The notes under the pieces are model-generated. The model searched no databases, was not told the origin of the DNA, and saw nothing but the letters and a program-made list of their open reading frames with translations. From contig CM034605.1 of NCBI GenBank assembly GCA_020091685.1, forward strand, positions 26,318,470-26,382,469: a DNA stretch of 64,000 bases, given 5' to 3'. The DNA comes from Lutjanus erythropterus (Eukaryota > Chordata > Actinopteri > Lutjaniformes > Lutjanidae). Below are positions 44,810 through 56,049 of the stretch, in pieces. The position numbers and the translations under genes are program-made. The number at the start of each line of letters is the position of its first letter. Positions within the stretch are counted from its first letter, which is position 1.

Positions 44810-45645
44810 TTTTACCACATAACTCCAGGTTACATGACAATATAACCTCAGAGTCATAGCGCCACCTACTGGCCTAAACACATTTACAGGACAATATTTA
44901 GTTGGTGTTGCAAAATGGCTCCATAGTGCCCCTTACAAAATTTCAATGAAGCAGGTAAATGTACCCCATGGTACATTTCATCTACATGTAAAAAAATCGG
45001 TTGGCACATGTATCATGTCCAGGTGTACAAAAAAGCCTGCTGGAGCTACAGCCTAAACAGGAAGTCAGCCATTTTGAATTAAGTGGTCAGTTTTGGCGTT
45101 TTCCATGGCTTATATTTTAACAAACTCAAACTGACTTCAAAATTGGTGTGTGCCATCTAGACTAGTTTGTGATTAAAAGCTATCAAAAGATCATTGCAGG
45201 GTGTGGCGTGGCGTTGGGTTTTGATGTCTCACCATGAAACAGGAAGCTGCTGTAATTTGAATATAAATGATCCAATCAGCCCCAGACTTCAAATGATTGA
45301 TAAGAATCCCTTCCTGATCACATCTACATGTCAGTCAGGAGTAATGCTCATTGTGCCACCCACTAGCAACAGGAAGTAAGCCTCGTGTGACAGTCGTCAT
45401 CTGATTTACATGAAATTTTCACACTTAATATACTGGAACGTAAGATAAAATTAATGGCTACTCTGTGGTACCGTCTAGTGAAGACAGGAAATGATGTCAA
45501 ACTCCTTCTTGCAGTGTCCAAAACACATGACAATTCAGAAACTTGTCAACCAATCAGCATTCGGTGACGGGGTCATGGCCACCGCTCGTCCTGATGAGCC
45601 CAGGGGTGTCTGGGCCCGTTCGTTGCTGCTTGCAGCTCTAAGTTA
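44810..45645 (+). mobile_element. Long dispersed teleost repeat with GGGCCCGTTCGTTGCTGCTTGCAGCT end
   Basis: Contains AGCGCCACCTACTGGCC, CAGGAAGTCAGCCATTTTGA, CGGGGTCATGGCCACCGC and the terminal GCTGCTTGCAGCTCTAA, in the order I recall for an abundant fish repeat. Class unknown; no transposase frame. Confidence 0.55.
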
Positions 45646-47454
45646 CTTTTATTAGAAAATATTCTTGTTTATCATTCTACGGGAATTATTTTTTGTTTTC
45701 GTGTGTATGAATCACATCCATAGCATTAGGAAGATATCCAACTTACTGTAGCCCTTATATAGGCACAATTCCAATATGTTTGTGATGAAAAAACAATAGT
45801 ATTGAGTTCTACGGACTGGATTTATCAAAAACACGGCAGAGAAATATTCCTTACAGTTGCTTTAAAGTGAATGCAGCACATATTCAGTTCCTCACATCAC
45901 CACTGAAGTGGCCCCAGGCAACGTAAAACCTCCTGAGCTGCTGCTTTGCTTCCAAACCTGCACTCTGCTCTGCCTGTGGGATGATGTGCTTTTACATCTG
46001 TCAAGAGAGGATACATCTGCCATTACTGCGCATAAATTAACCAGTTAATTACCTCTAACCTGAATTAATGATCTTTTTAACCTGTTTGTCAATAAATAGA
46101 CCGGGATATGACATATAGTGAAGGCCGTCCACTTTCCCTCAGATCAAGCTGTGGCAAATTCTTCACCATTTATTGATTTTCTCACATGTAAGCTGTGCTC
46201 CGTTCAGCACTTCATCACCACCACCAGCAGCCCGGTCCTCCCATCAGTCACTCTCAGGCAGACGTGACCTCACATGCCCCAGGTCGAGCGAGGCCTTTCA
46301 CAGCCGCACGTCAAGTGAGTTCAGATGGACGGAAGCTGCCAGATCAACTGGGAACGAGTCTGTCCTCGCGATGACAGCCAGCGAGACGCAAACAGGGTCT
46401 TAATAAGAAAGGAGGGACACAAACAACAACAAATGGGAAGCCACTAGTATGTAAAAGATAAAAGAAACTTATAAAGATTCAACTGGCATAAGTGCAGTCG
46501 AAGGCAGCAAACAGCTTGACAAGTGACATGAGAAATAACAAGGACACTACAGGCAATTAAAACATGCGGTAAACGTAAGGCAGCGCTGGCAAACAACTTG
46601 ATTTACACAGAAACACTTGCATCTATTCCCATACATGAATATGGCAGAGCTGACATTACTCTACAACCAAGGGGATTTTTTTTTCTGAAAATGTGATAAT
46701 ATTGCAAATCATATCGTCATTGCAATATCAGTCAAATCCATCGCAATTTGATATTTTTTTTGTTCAGCTCTAATCTATACTCACGTAAAAATATGATTAC
46801 TCCTGTAAAAATGACTAGTTTTCACAAGTAAAAGTGAAAATTAACACTTAATAAATCTACTGAAGTAAAAGCAAAAAAAGTGTGCAGTTAATAAATTATT
46901 CAAAGAACAAGTTACATTCCTTTTATTCCCATTTTTTGGGGTGTTCTGCATGTATGAAAATGACTTAAACATTGAAGTTGATATTATGTCAGTTTAACTG
47001 GTGTCTAAAGAACAACAACTGGCTACTAATGTCAATAACATCAAAGATTAACAAAATGAACATAAGAGTTTATAAAAGTGGAGATTTATCTGGCTGTTTT
47101 CGTGAGACACAGCAGGCGCTTCATCATGTAACTGATGTCTTTTTTGGATTTTGGTATAAATAGTGTGGCCAGACGTGGGCAGTGATTGTTGCTGAAAGCT
47201 GCCTTTTGTTCTGGGTTTTTGCTCCGTCATCTTCGCATTGTGGTTAAAAGACGGGTGGTGCTTTTTCTTCCAGGCAGCTCTCAAGACGTAGAGGTGCACC
47301 TCCAAATGAAATGAAGTAAAAAGTAGATGAGTGGCTCAACAATATGCTCGAATAAAGAGTAAAAGTACAGTTTTTTTTTAAAAAAAGGAACAAGAGAACT
47401 ACCCTTTCCTTTAAAAAAACAAAACAAACAAACTTTTTTTTACTTATGTACGTT
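45646..47454. other. Intergenic, no gene supported
   Basis: 46090-46400 is unique and GC-richer (possible non-coding element). 46670-46770 is a fragment of the 'GCAATAT' family (CATTGCAATATCAGTCAAAT). 46785-46960 resembles AAGTAC-type repeats. Confidence 0.35.
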
Positions 47455-47790
47455 ACTTGTTATGCGTTATCACCAGCTGCTGCTAGTGCTAACATGCTCA
47501 CAATGACGACGCCCACATGCTAATGTTTAGCAGGTGTAGTGTTCAACATTGTAGTGTACAGTGTTAGCATACACTAAGTACAACTGCAGGCATTTGATCG
47601 TAAAAAAAAAAAATTAACAATTTAAAAAATTGACTTGTTAGTGGTGCTAGAAGTTCAACTTAAAGATCTTTAGGGGAACATGAATGTCTGAACCAAATTC
47701 CATGGCAGTCCTTCTTATAGCTGTCGAGAAATTTCATTCAAAGCCACAAATGTCAGCCTCATGAGGAAAGCATGTAGAAGAAGTTAGCCC
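47455..47790 (+). repeat. Dispersed teleost repeat (same family as 28480-29010)
   Basis: AACATGCTCACAATGACGAC, GCATTTGATCGTAAA, GGGGAACATGAATGTCTG, CAAATTCCATGGCAGTCCTT and CACAAATGTCAGCCTCATGA follow the family order. Confidence 0.65.
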
Positions 47791-48350
47791 TCAAGGTTTT
47801 CTACCAGAGAGGCTTTTTAAGACGTCTATTTTAAACGCACAATATGTCAATTCTGCCACTAGGGGTCCCTCTCACATTAAAACAACAGACGTAGTTTGAT
47901 TACATTGTGAAGTAGCGTGGGATCATGGGAGTTGTTTTTTTTTCACTTTTAAACAACCACCAAGGCTGATGAAAATCTATCTGGCAGGACTCAGACAGAA
48001 ATCATGTTCACGGATGATATAATATTAAAGTTTTATTCAATTTTCTTTTTTTTTTATTCACGTTTCCTCAGAAGTTATAGTAACTAGCTAGCAGCAGCTA
48101 GCACTAAATGACCCTTTACCTTGAATAAATTACAGATTTCTCCTTGTTTGCAGATTGTTGGAAACATAATAATAACATACACATAGTATGGCTTTAACAT
48201 ACACCATGATCTCATCTTAGCCTAACAAAGTAGTGTTGTTGTCCAGACCCTAACCATATAATTGAATCAATCAAGTCTAAAAATAAGTGAACAATCAGAT
48301 TCACATGGGAGTCCCAACCTGTTTCTACAGTGGACTTTGTCACTCTATAC
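47791..48350. other. Intergenic, nothing recognised
   Basis: No gene seen; includes a short TAACTAGCTAGCAGCAGCTAGC cluster near 48081. Confidence 0.4.
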
Positions 48351-48620
48351 CAGTGGTTCTCAAACTTTTTATGGCATGTCCTCCTTTCAGAACTCGACAA
48401 AAGTTTGAATTGATAAAAAAAAAGAATTCAAAAGTTAAATTTTAGCCAAATAAAGGTCAGCAGGATGGAAATACCAAACTTGTTTGTTTATTCCCCTCTA
48501 CATAGATCACATTCATTCAACTTTGTTTCAGTCTGTCTGTCTCCCCTGGTCTTTCATGCCCACCTAGCTGTGGCTCTGTGCCTCCACAGGGGGGCCTGCG
48601 CCTCAGTTTGGGAACCACTG
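48351..48620. mobile_element. 270-bp hAT MITE with target-site duplication
   Basis: Termini CAGTGGTTCTCAAACTTTTT and CAGTTTGGGAACCACTG are inverted repeats typical of hAT elements. Flanking 8-mers CTCTATAC (48343-48350) and CTCTGTAC (48621-48628) differ by one base, as expected for an ageing 8-bp duplication. No coding capacity. Confidence 0.88.
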
Positions 48621-48679
48621 CTCTGTACTATGTCACCTGACTCCTGAAGACTAACTTTTCCCATGTGCACGAGGAAACA

Positions 48680-48810
48680 TCAGTGAGAGTCACAGAGATC
48701 ATCCTCTGGGAATCATGAATGTTTCTACATAACTTCATGATGGTCCATCTAATAGTAGCTGAGATATTTCAGTCTGGACTAGCAGTGGTGGACTGACAGA
48801 CCAACATTTC
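48680..48810 (+). repeat. Dispersed repeat fragment (28480-29010 family, 3' part)
   Basis: ATCCTCTGGGAATCATGAATG, GATGGTCCATCTAATAGTAG, GAGATATTTCAGTCTGGAC and GTGGTGGACTGACAGACC match the family's end. Confidence 0.65.
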
Positions 48811-50029
48811 CGTCCATCAAGGCAAAAATGTGACATAAACATGCAAAACCAAGGCAGGAAAACAACCGATAGCTGATTGCTGTTTGCATTTTATATCAGC
48901 CAACACCTACGTGCAGCTCCTACAGGCTGCAATCTGGTTCATTCATTTATTCATCTGGCAGATGCTTTTATCCAAAGCGACGTACAAATGAGGTAAAATC
49001 CAAGACGCAGTGGATCAAGGAGAAGCTGCTGAGAATAAGCTCCAGTGCACTCACCTAACACAAGTGCTACTGTGTGAGGTTTGCAGGTGCATGAAATGAG
49101 AAATGATGATGAAGGGGATGAGAATGTTTTTTTTGATAACAGATGAAGAGGGACAGAGAGAGAGAGAGCGAGGGCATTCGAGGATAAAAGATCTGATTAT
49201 ATGAAAGCAGGTAGAGTAGGTTATTGATAAATACAGTGAGGGTGCAAGGATTGATCAGAGAATCTTCTGATTGTGCGACGTCTCTCTTGCCAAAGAGCCT
49301 TTTAGCAAAGCACTTAAGTCTTTTATTTGTCGTCTGGTCATCACGTGTGGACTGTCTTTGCTCTCATACGGAGAGGATTAAACTCAGCCAAGCCCAGACA
49401 AGACTCCAAAAATGGCTGCCAATTACTCTGTCTGGGACATCTGGCACAATGACATGCTGCAGCTTTAGGTTACATCTCTGTACATCCATCCTGCACATAC
49501 ACAACAGAAACAGGAGAGTTGGATCACAGCTTAAATGTCAGTGCAGAGGTCTGACTTTTCTATCTTTCTTGCTTTTGCTTGTTTTGTTTCTGTTCATGTG
49601 TCCATGTTTATACTTCTATATATGTACAGCAAATAATATTCATGTTGCACATCCAAACCTGTTGAAGATTAATTATAAATCTATGGAGTCTGTCCGTTTG
49701 TGTCTGCTTGTCCGTCTGTCTTACTGTCTGTCTGTCAGTCATGTCTCTGAGTAACACTACACACGAGCGGGCGTGGGACTGGGGGCTTGCGTGACTAAAT
49801 TTATTTGAGGTTTCGCTTGTTTGTTTGTTTTTCTGCTTACACGCTGTCTTGGTTTTTGAGTGGTGATACCCACAACCCACCAGAAGTGTGTAGCAGAGCC
49901 TACATCCACAGAGACCCCACCCTCTGCCTGTACCTTCTTTTTTTCTCTTTATTTTGTTGCACTCAGGACGCTTTACTAACCCAAAATGTTGGTATTCGAC
50001 ATCCTGGGAATTATAGTGGACGAGAATCT
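48811..50029. other. Intergenic upstream of the Rab11-FIP promoter
   Basis: 48938-49000 carries CATCTGGCAGATGCTTTTATCCAAAGCGACGTACAAATGAGG-type sequence, a ubiquitous fish repeat piece. The long frame at 49224-49754 starts at TTG and has no recognisable domain. Confidence 0.4.
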
Positions 50030-50333
50030 CCTGGAACTACTTTCTTTCTAATAGAAGGAAAGTAATTCCTACATGAAACTGCTCACAACAATGTCTGTGA
50101 ATCATCTTGAGTAACTGGGTCATGATTTTTGGAAAGAGACAATAGCTTTGAGTTTTTCAAATGCATTTTTTTTTTTTTTTTTTTTTTGGTGCTTTGAACA
50201 CCACAAGGCGGGTGCCATCTTGTCCCATTATATTGGAGAGAAGACAAACATTTCTACAGCTGATATCTCCAAAACATCCCAGATCTAAATTGATGAATGG
50301 ATTTTTGATTCTGGGTTGAACGGTCCCTTTAAA
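50030..50333 (+). mobile_element. TTAA-type foldback element, right arm only
   Basis: CCTACATGAAACTGCTCACA, GGAAAGAGACAATAGC, GGTGCCATCTTGTCCCATTA, GATATCTCCAAAACA and the terminal GAACGGTCCCTTTAA match the right arm of 32929-33557. A T run of about 22 bases lies at 50166-50187. Confidence 0.75.
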
Positions 50334-50711
50334 CCAGTTTTCAAGCAAAAATTAAATAGTTTAGGGATTGAGACATGGCCAAAATAATACATGTGACACT
50401 GGGCTGAAGGAAACTTTAAAATAATTATTGATCAGTAAAGAAAACAATTATTTTCACCCCTCTGCCTGATGTTACATAACATTTAAAGTGTTGTGTGTTG
50501 TAATATGTTAATGTAATCATATGGAAAGAACTTCAAGCAGCCTTTCATGTAGTTTTCAAAACAATCTTTTATAGTTTGAGGCCTTCATGAGGGTGTCTGC
50601 AGTGTGAACACAGACGAGTTTTACATTCTTTCAGAGGTGTGGAGTTGATTGAGCTGAATAACACACAAAGAAAAATATATCACACCCTACGTTCCTGCGC
50701 AGCTTGTATTG

Positions 50712-50713
<2 letters not shown>
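50334..50713. other. Intergenic before the Rab11-FIP promoter
   Basis: AT-rich, no repeat or gene recognised. Confidence 0.4.

Positions 50714-50742
<29 letters not shown>
50714..50742. repeat. (GT)n microsatellite
   Basis: About 14 uninterrupted GT units at the upstream edge of the CpG-rich promoter of the Rab11-FIP gene. Confidence 0.95.
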
Positions 50743-50744
50743 CA

Positions 50745-51137
50745 TGCAGCCATGTGTTGTGTCGGGGCTGAACTTCCTCGTCCTGCAGAAGAAGAAGAAG
50801 GAGGATAGAGGAGCTGTGACGTCGCTGCCCGCAGAGAGGCCCGTACGGCAGGAGGAGAGGAGAGAGGAGGCAGGGAGGGACGCACCGTGCGGGGACAGAC
50901 GCTGCTGCAGAGCAGACAAACACAGGAGGAGCAGCCAGGGCACAAAACAACCCGACAACCGCGGAAACTTAGTCAGACAGCCATAATGCGGCACCGCCCG
51001 CCGACCCCGGAGCTGATGTGACTGTGCACACCCAGAGCTGCAGGGAGGAAGCGGCGGACACCACCACCACCTCTCCCCCGGTTGCCTCGCCTCGTCACGG
51101 CAGGTCGGTCTGTCTGTCTGGAGGAAGGGGGGAGGAC
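50745..51137 (+). promoter_or_regulatory. CpG-rich promoter and 5' UTR of the Rab11-FIP gene
   Basis: GC- and CpG-rich sequence immediately before the start codon, in sharp contrast to AT-rich flanks. It contains purine runs such as GGAGGAGAGGAGAGAGG (about 50850-50867) and a CRE half-site TGACGTCG (about 50817-50824). It is preceded by a (GT)n tract. No TATA box was seen, as is typical of CpG-island promoters; the transcription start is unknown. Confidence 0.6.
50986..51021 (+). other. Upstream ORF in the Rab11-FIP leader
   Basis: ATG at 50986 opens an 11-codon frame (MRHRPPTPELM) ending in TGA at 51019-51021. The last sense codon is itself ATG directly followed by TGA, so the leader contains both a short uORF and a minimal start-stop. 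It ends about 116 bases before the main ATG. It matters only if the transcript starts upstream of 50986, which I cannot see. Confidence 0.45.
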
Positions 51138-51514
51138 ATGTCCTCGCTAACCGTGGAGGAGGACCAGAAATGGGTACCGACGCACGTCCAGGTGACGGTG
51201 CTGCGAGGCAGGGGCTTACGGGGCAAGGGCAAGCACGGCACCAGCGACGTGTACACCATCATCCAGCTGGGGAAGGAGAAATACTCGACCGGCGTGGTGG
51301 AGAAGACCACCGAGCCCGAGTGGAGGGAGGAGTGCTCCTTCGAGCTGCAGCCCGGCGTGCTGCAGAAAAGCGGGCAGGGCAGCTGCCCGGCCGGGAGCAA
51401 CGAGCTGGTCCTCACCGTCATGCACCGGGCGCTCATCGGCATGGACGTGTTCCTGGGCAAGGTGGTGATCCAGCTGGATAAGCTGTACCATGAGAGCAGA
51501 TACGTGAAAAACGA
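51138..51514 (+). CDS. rab11fip5: Class I Rab11-family interacting protein, first coding exon (C2 domain), partial; RAB11FIP5-like
   Basis: Codes for 125 residues plus two bases of codon 126, then the consensus donor GTAAGT (51515-51520), giving a phase-2 intron. The ATG at 51138 has G at -3 and starts MSSLTVEEDQKW; the frame is open further upstream but with no ATG. From W12 the exon encodes the N-terminal C2 domain of class I Rab11-FIPs: WVPTHVQVTVL (12-22), GTSDVYTIIQLGKEKYST (34-51), a WREECSFEL block (62-70), and MHRALIGMDVFLG (95-107). The WREECSFEL block resembles mammalian RAB11FIP5 most, while TIIQLGKEKYST resembles RAB11FIP2, so paralogue choice is moderate. Class I FIPs bind phosphatidic acid and PtdIns(3,4,5)P3 through this C2 and Rab11 through a C-terminal helix, acting in recycling-endosome traffic. 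The Rab-binding end is outside the window. Confidence 0.88.
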
Positions 51515-51520
51515 GTAAGT
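51515..51520 (+). other. Splice donor of Rab11-FIP exon 1
   Basis: GTAAGT directly after AAC GA; without splicing the frame meets TAA at once (51516-51518). The split codon GA|N would give Asp or Glu, as expected before the conserved Trp that follows in this family. Confidence 0.85.
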
Positions 51521-52243
51521 TGAGCTATACGTGCAATAGTTGTGTGCGTGTGTGTGTTTGTGGCGTCAGCATGCAGATGAGGGGACTATTTGACCGAAAA
51601 AAAACTGCATGCATGTGCCTCATCTGGCTTTGGTTTATCAGTTTTCCCATGCTCACTGAACTCATCAGGGTATTTCTTTCCTCTCCAGCCTGCTTTAGTT
51701 GCTACACTCAGATATAAACACAGCTGTCAAATCTCTGGTGCTGCATCAGGGCCCTGCAGACACACCCTCCCTCCTCCCACAAACTAACTCTTGAGCACTG
51801 AACACCTCACTGAGGCTTGAGGCTCTTTCCCTCCCCCCCAAAAAACCTTCTAGAAACCTCACTTTTCCTCACCTCCTCCACCACCACGTTGTTTGGTTTT
51901 GTTGTGGCTTCTTAAAGTGTTGTTTCCCAATAGCTGAGGCATGACGTAGAGCAAAGTGGGGGATTAATGCCTGTCCCAATTCCAGGGATTATCTAACAGA
52001 TTCATGATCCGAAAGCTCCAAGGTATTTTTAGCATAACATGTTGTTTTACTCAAGTCCACTGACCAACCCACTGGAGAACAGACGTGGACATAAAGAAGA
52101 GAGACAGAGTTTGACGTTGCATGCATTATACAGCATAAATGACTACATTTCCACCCTTGTTTAACTGTTATTTATGGTCATTATGTTATTTTCGTGGAGG
52201 TTATTTAATAGATGCTTTGATGCACCAACTTCCCCTTAACCTT

Positions 52244-52965
52244 AGAGGGTTAGTTTGGGTTTTAAGAAGTGGGGTTTATCCATAGTGAGTGTATTACAGA
52301 CAATAGATGGAGGTCGGCACACCCCCCAGGAGTGCCAGCATTGAAGCGAAGCGATCTTGTTTTGTGGACAGGGTCAGCAGCAAAACATATTTTAGCCACT
52401 TTAAAAAGATCCATCTAAAAAAATCAATATCAGTTTAAGTGTATGCTATTTTTTAGAATATTTTCACCACTTTACCTTGTCAACAGACAGTCTTTTCTGG
52501 CAGGAAGACGCTGTTTTATGAGACAAATATAATTATCTTCAAACCAACCAAACTCCGTAGGCGAAATCAGTAATTTTACCTCGCAGACCACAGGAGTTGC
52601 TGGTCCACCATTTCACTGATTTGTTAGTTTGTTGGAATTATTGTGTGACCTCAATGAATCCAAATTGTCCTTTTGAGACACCAAAGTCAAACAATAACAC
52701 AATCAAACTAAGCAGTCCATGCAGAGGTAGACGCAAATGGAGTTTGGTGGTATGGATAGAGCGATATTTAGCTTACATAATGGCAGTTTTCCCATCAGAA
52801 AAGGCTGTCTGATTTGCAAGGTAAACTGGTGAAAATGTTCTAAATATAGCATACACTTTAACTTTTTTTAATTTGGTGCTGACCCTGTCCACAGCAGTAC
52901 ATTGCTTAGCTTCAAACACTGGTACTTCATACAGCCCCACTTCAAATAATCAGAACTATTCCTTT
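52244..52965. mobile_element. 720-bp foldback element in intron 1
   Basis: Left arm blocks AGAAGTGGGGT, GAAGCGAAGCGATCTTG, GTGGACAGGGTCAGCA, AGTGTATGCTATTTTTTAGAA, TTTACCTTGTCAACAGACAG recur inversely and in order in the right arm (CTGTCTGATTTGCAAGGTAAA, TATAGCATACACT, TGCTGACCCTGTCCAC, AGCCCCACTTC). No coding capacity. Confidence 0.8.
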
Positions 52966-53524
52966 GATGTTATGCACTTCTATTCCTGATGTCCTACACT
53001 CCCCATAATGCCTTTCAACATCTCCCAGAGAACAAGCCTGAACTTGTTGCGCTCAGTCGTAGGTTTGATAGTTTTAGCATAGAAATGAGCAAGAAAAAAA
53101 AATATTTTCGCTCTTAACTCAAACATTTCTTGTGACAGCAATGCATTGTGGTCAGCCGAGGCTAGGAAGTTTGAGTCTCTTCTTCTTCCATGACTGATTT
53201 CTCCCAATTTGTTTGTAGATTGGCGCAAAATTTAGAGCATACAAAAAAGTTTCTGATTTAGAGAGACAAACTGCAAAATCTGTCATGTACTGCTAGCTAA
53301 AACATTTCGGCATGCTAGATTTGGTACATAACAAATTCTAATTTTATGTAATTGCCAGTTGCCAAACAAGCTAACAAACAACATAAGCAAAGAAAACATA
53401 CTGACTACATTTACCACTCTGATATGATTCAATTCAAACTTTATTACGGACTCAAGGTTCAGATGGAAAAATAAGACGTCACATTAAACTATGCCTCCAC
53501 TAATGACTTATATATATGTGATGC

Positions 53525-53718
53525 GTCCAAGTTTGTTTTCTTCCATTTAAAAACTGGTCACCGTTCACTCAAGCTGTTTGGGAGATTTTTCAGTGCTGTT
53601 TTCCTTTGAAACTCCAGCAGTGTTTTGTGGAGTAAAAAACTAAACTTGACCTGCAATCAGCATGAGGGTGAGTAGATAATGACTGAATTTTCATTTTTGG
53701 GTGAACTATCCCTTTAAC
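53525..53718 (+). mobile_element. Dispersed MITE-like repeat, copy 2
   Basis: Counterpart of 4371-4577, ending GGGTGAACTATCCCTTTAAC after GAGTAGATAATGACTGAATT. Confidence 0.7.
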
Positions 53719-54257
53719 ATTAGTCCTTGGTACGTGATCTCGGACATACCCTCTCTGTCTGACACCCTGTTGTCTGATTACAGACTGAATATTTTGACTG
53801 GATGATGAACACAAGCGCTCCTCTCGCCCCCTCTCTCAGTTTCTTTGTCCTTTTAAGGCAGTTTGATTGAAACGACTAACCACCTGACCCGACTGTGTTT
53901 TCACTCACACAGACTTGTTGTGAATGTGAGATGAAAGGGGAACCAGTCTCGTCCCGTTGACCCTGTCGGAGCTGGTCACCTGAAGGTTACAGTCGGCCTG
54001 TGATGTTGAAGTGTCAGCAGTTTGTTGTCTGGGTACATTCAGTGTCTCCATGTGGTATTCAGTGAATCTGGGCTGGTCAGTAGCAACACGTCCAACAGTC
54101 GACTCTGCGTCTGTATGTCAACCTAAAACACGATGGGTTTGGACAGGAAACAACGAAAAAACATGAGCCACATTTTAGGTGAAGCTGATGTTTTGGTGCT
54201 ACCTGATGCTAATAAAATACAAAAGCCTCTGCATACTCGGTCACAATCAACTCTATT

Positions 54258-55095
54258 AGAGCTGTAACGATTAATTGAATTACAGCACGATTAATACAAT
54301 AATCACCGTCTATTTCAATAATCAGTTTGGGTCATTTTCTGAGGAAAAAAAAGTCAAAATTATCTGATTCTATCTTCTTAAATATGATCATTTTCTGGTT
54401 TCTTTCTGATTTCTGAGGATGTCATCTTGGACTTTGGGAAACACTGATCAACATTTTTCACCAAGTCAGGGACCAAAACAGGAAAGATTTGAAAAATAGC
54501 CAACATAAGCTAAACGGTTAACAATAAGTTACACTGTTTGCTGGCCAAAGTTAGCTAAAAAGTTAAAACATTTCATTATTCTCTTGCCAACATTAGTTAA
54601 AAAGTTAACAAAACATTACTTTGTTTGCTATCAAACATTAGCTAAAAAGTTGAAACATTACATTGTTTGCTAGCTAATGATAGCTAAAAAGTCAAAACAT
54701 TATGTTCTTTCTTGCTAACATTTGCTAAAATGTTAACAAAAACATTATTTTTGAGTTTGCTAAAAAGTTAGTTAGCCTAGTTAGCCCTCTCGTGATGACT
54801 CAGCAGCGAGGCTCTAATTTCTTCTGTTTTGGCCGAATAAATGGAGCAACTTGATCATTTTGCTCAGTTATGGCATAAAGGCAGCAATTTTCTAAATTTA
54901 AGAAAAATAATGAATTAAAAAAAAGGTTTTATCTAAATTAGATTAAATGAATGTTGCATCTCAATCTTGTCAGTTAAAAAGTAGGTCCAAACATGTGTAG
55001 TGCAAGACGGTTAATTAATTGATTAATCTAGAAATTAATCGACATTTAAATCAACATTGATAGTAAATGGTAAATAATAGTTAGTCGCAGACCTA
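54258..55095 (-). mobile_element. 'GGGCTGCAACTAAC' hAT-like element, reverse copy, interrupted
   Basis: Left part 54258-54475 (GAGCTGTAACGATTAATTG, AAAAGTCAAAATTATCTGAT, GATGTCATCTTGGACTTTGG) and right part about 54995-55095 (GATTAATCTAGAAATTAATCG, ATAGTTAGTCGCAGACC) are consecutive in other copies; the GCTAAAAAGTTA array lies between them. Confidence 0.6.
54490..54840 (+). repeat. GCTAAAAAGTTA array, copy 2
   Basis: Five to six units of about 60 bp (TTAGCTAAAAAGTTAAAACATT, TTGTTTGCTAGCTAATG...) ending in AGTTAGTTAGCCTAGTTAGC and the tail CTCGTGATGACTCAGCAGCG (54791-54810), the same tail that closes the array at 12870-13425. Confidence 0.75.
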
Positions 55096-56049
55096 AACTC
55101 TATAATTTTAATTTGTGAGTAATCTCTGAAACCTGGCTTTAGGAAAGATTGATGGACTAAAATGTCTGTGATTAAAGAAGCGTGGTTGTGGATTTGGGTG
55201 TGTTATGTTAATAGTTGTAGACTAGCAGAGACGAGGAGTTGGTCTACAGAAGTCTGGTAAGCTAACATCTGTCTAACACCATCTCCACAGAGTTTCTGGT
55301 TCACACTTCAGAGCCACAGAAGGCTTAATTCAGTTTTTCACATGTGCAGTAATACTCCTCGAGACCTATAAACAGACTCTGATGTGTGAAATTGTTGCAC
55401 TTCAAGTTCAACATTTGAAAACTTGAGAGAGTTGTTGTTGTACTGCTGTCTGTGTGAGTTTGGGTGCCAGTACGAAACCTATAAACCAACAATGCTTCTT
55501 CTTTTTTGCTAAACTCTGGTTTCATGCAGCAAGTTTGGGATAATGATAAATGTTAAAATGTTGTGTAACAAGAGCACAAGAGGAGTCATAAAGTTTGTGA
55601 ACTGACTCAGTGGTATTTTACAGCAAATTCTATGTAAAGTTAGCTAACATCTGCTAACATTAGCCACCGTTGTCACACCATAACTTCATCTCAGACCAAG
55701 TGAGACTGAAGCAACAAAACCTCTGGGTGAATTATTTTCAGTGACAGTGCGCTTTATTGTTTATGAGTGTAATGTTTCGTTCTGTAAGAAAATGAATGTG
55801 CTGTTTCTTCTTTTAGAAGTGTCCTAGCATCACATTAATGTGAGTTTGCTGCATCTTAGCGTGTTTCCTAAAAGACGTTTCAGGGACAAACTTCTCAAAT
55901 GCATCAGTCTTTAAACCGATCTAAAAACAAACAGCTGCACAAGAACTTTATCCAAATGAAACACACCGTAAAATGAACAAAATTCAGATTCATAGTAATT
56001 TTAGACAGTAAACAAGACTAACAATCTGGCTTACAGTTGAATAAGTTAC
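55096..56049. other. Intronic, nothing recognised
   Basis: No exon or mobile element supported. Confidence 0.4.

Noticed and set aside
49224-49754. 176-codon open frame on the plus strand
   Set aside because: It begins at TTG, has no recognisable domain or splice context, and its hydrophobic and basic runs come from CT-rich and CTGT-rich sequence.
51018-51137. N-terminal extension of the Rab11-FIP protein by 40 codons
   Set aside because: The upstream start would be GTG, and the extension is Thr/Ser/Pro-rich and unlike family N-termini; the ATG at 51138 fits better.
51095-51491. Antisense and shifted frames over the Rab11-FIP exon
   Set aside because: Only the frame at 51138-51514 encodes a recognisable C2 domain ending in a consensus donor.
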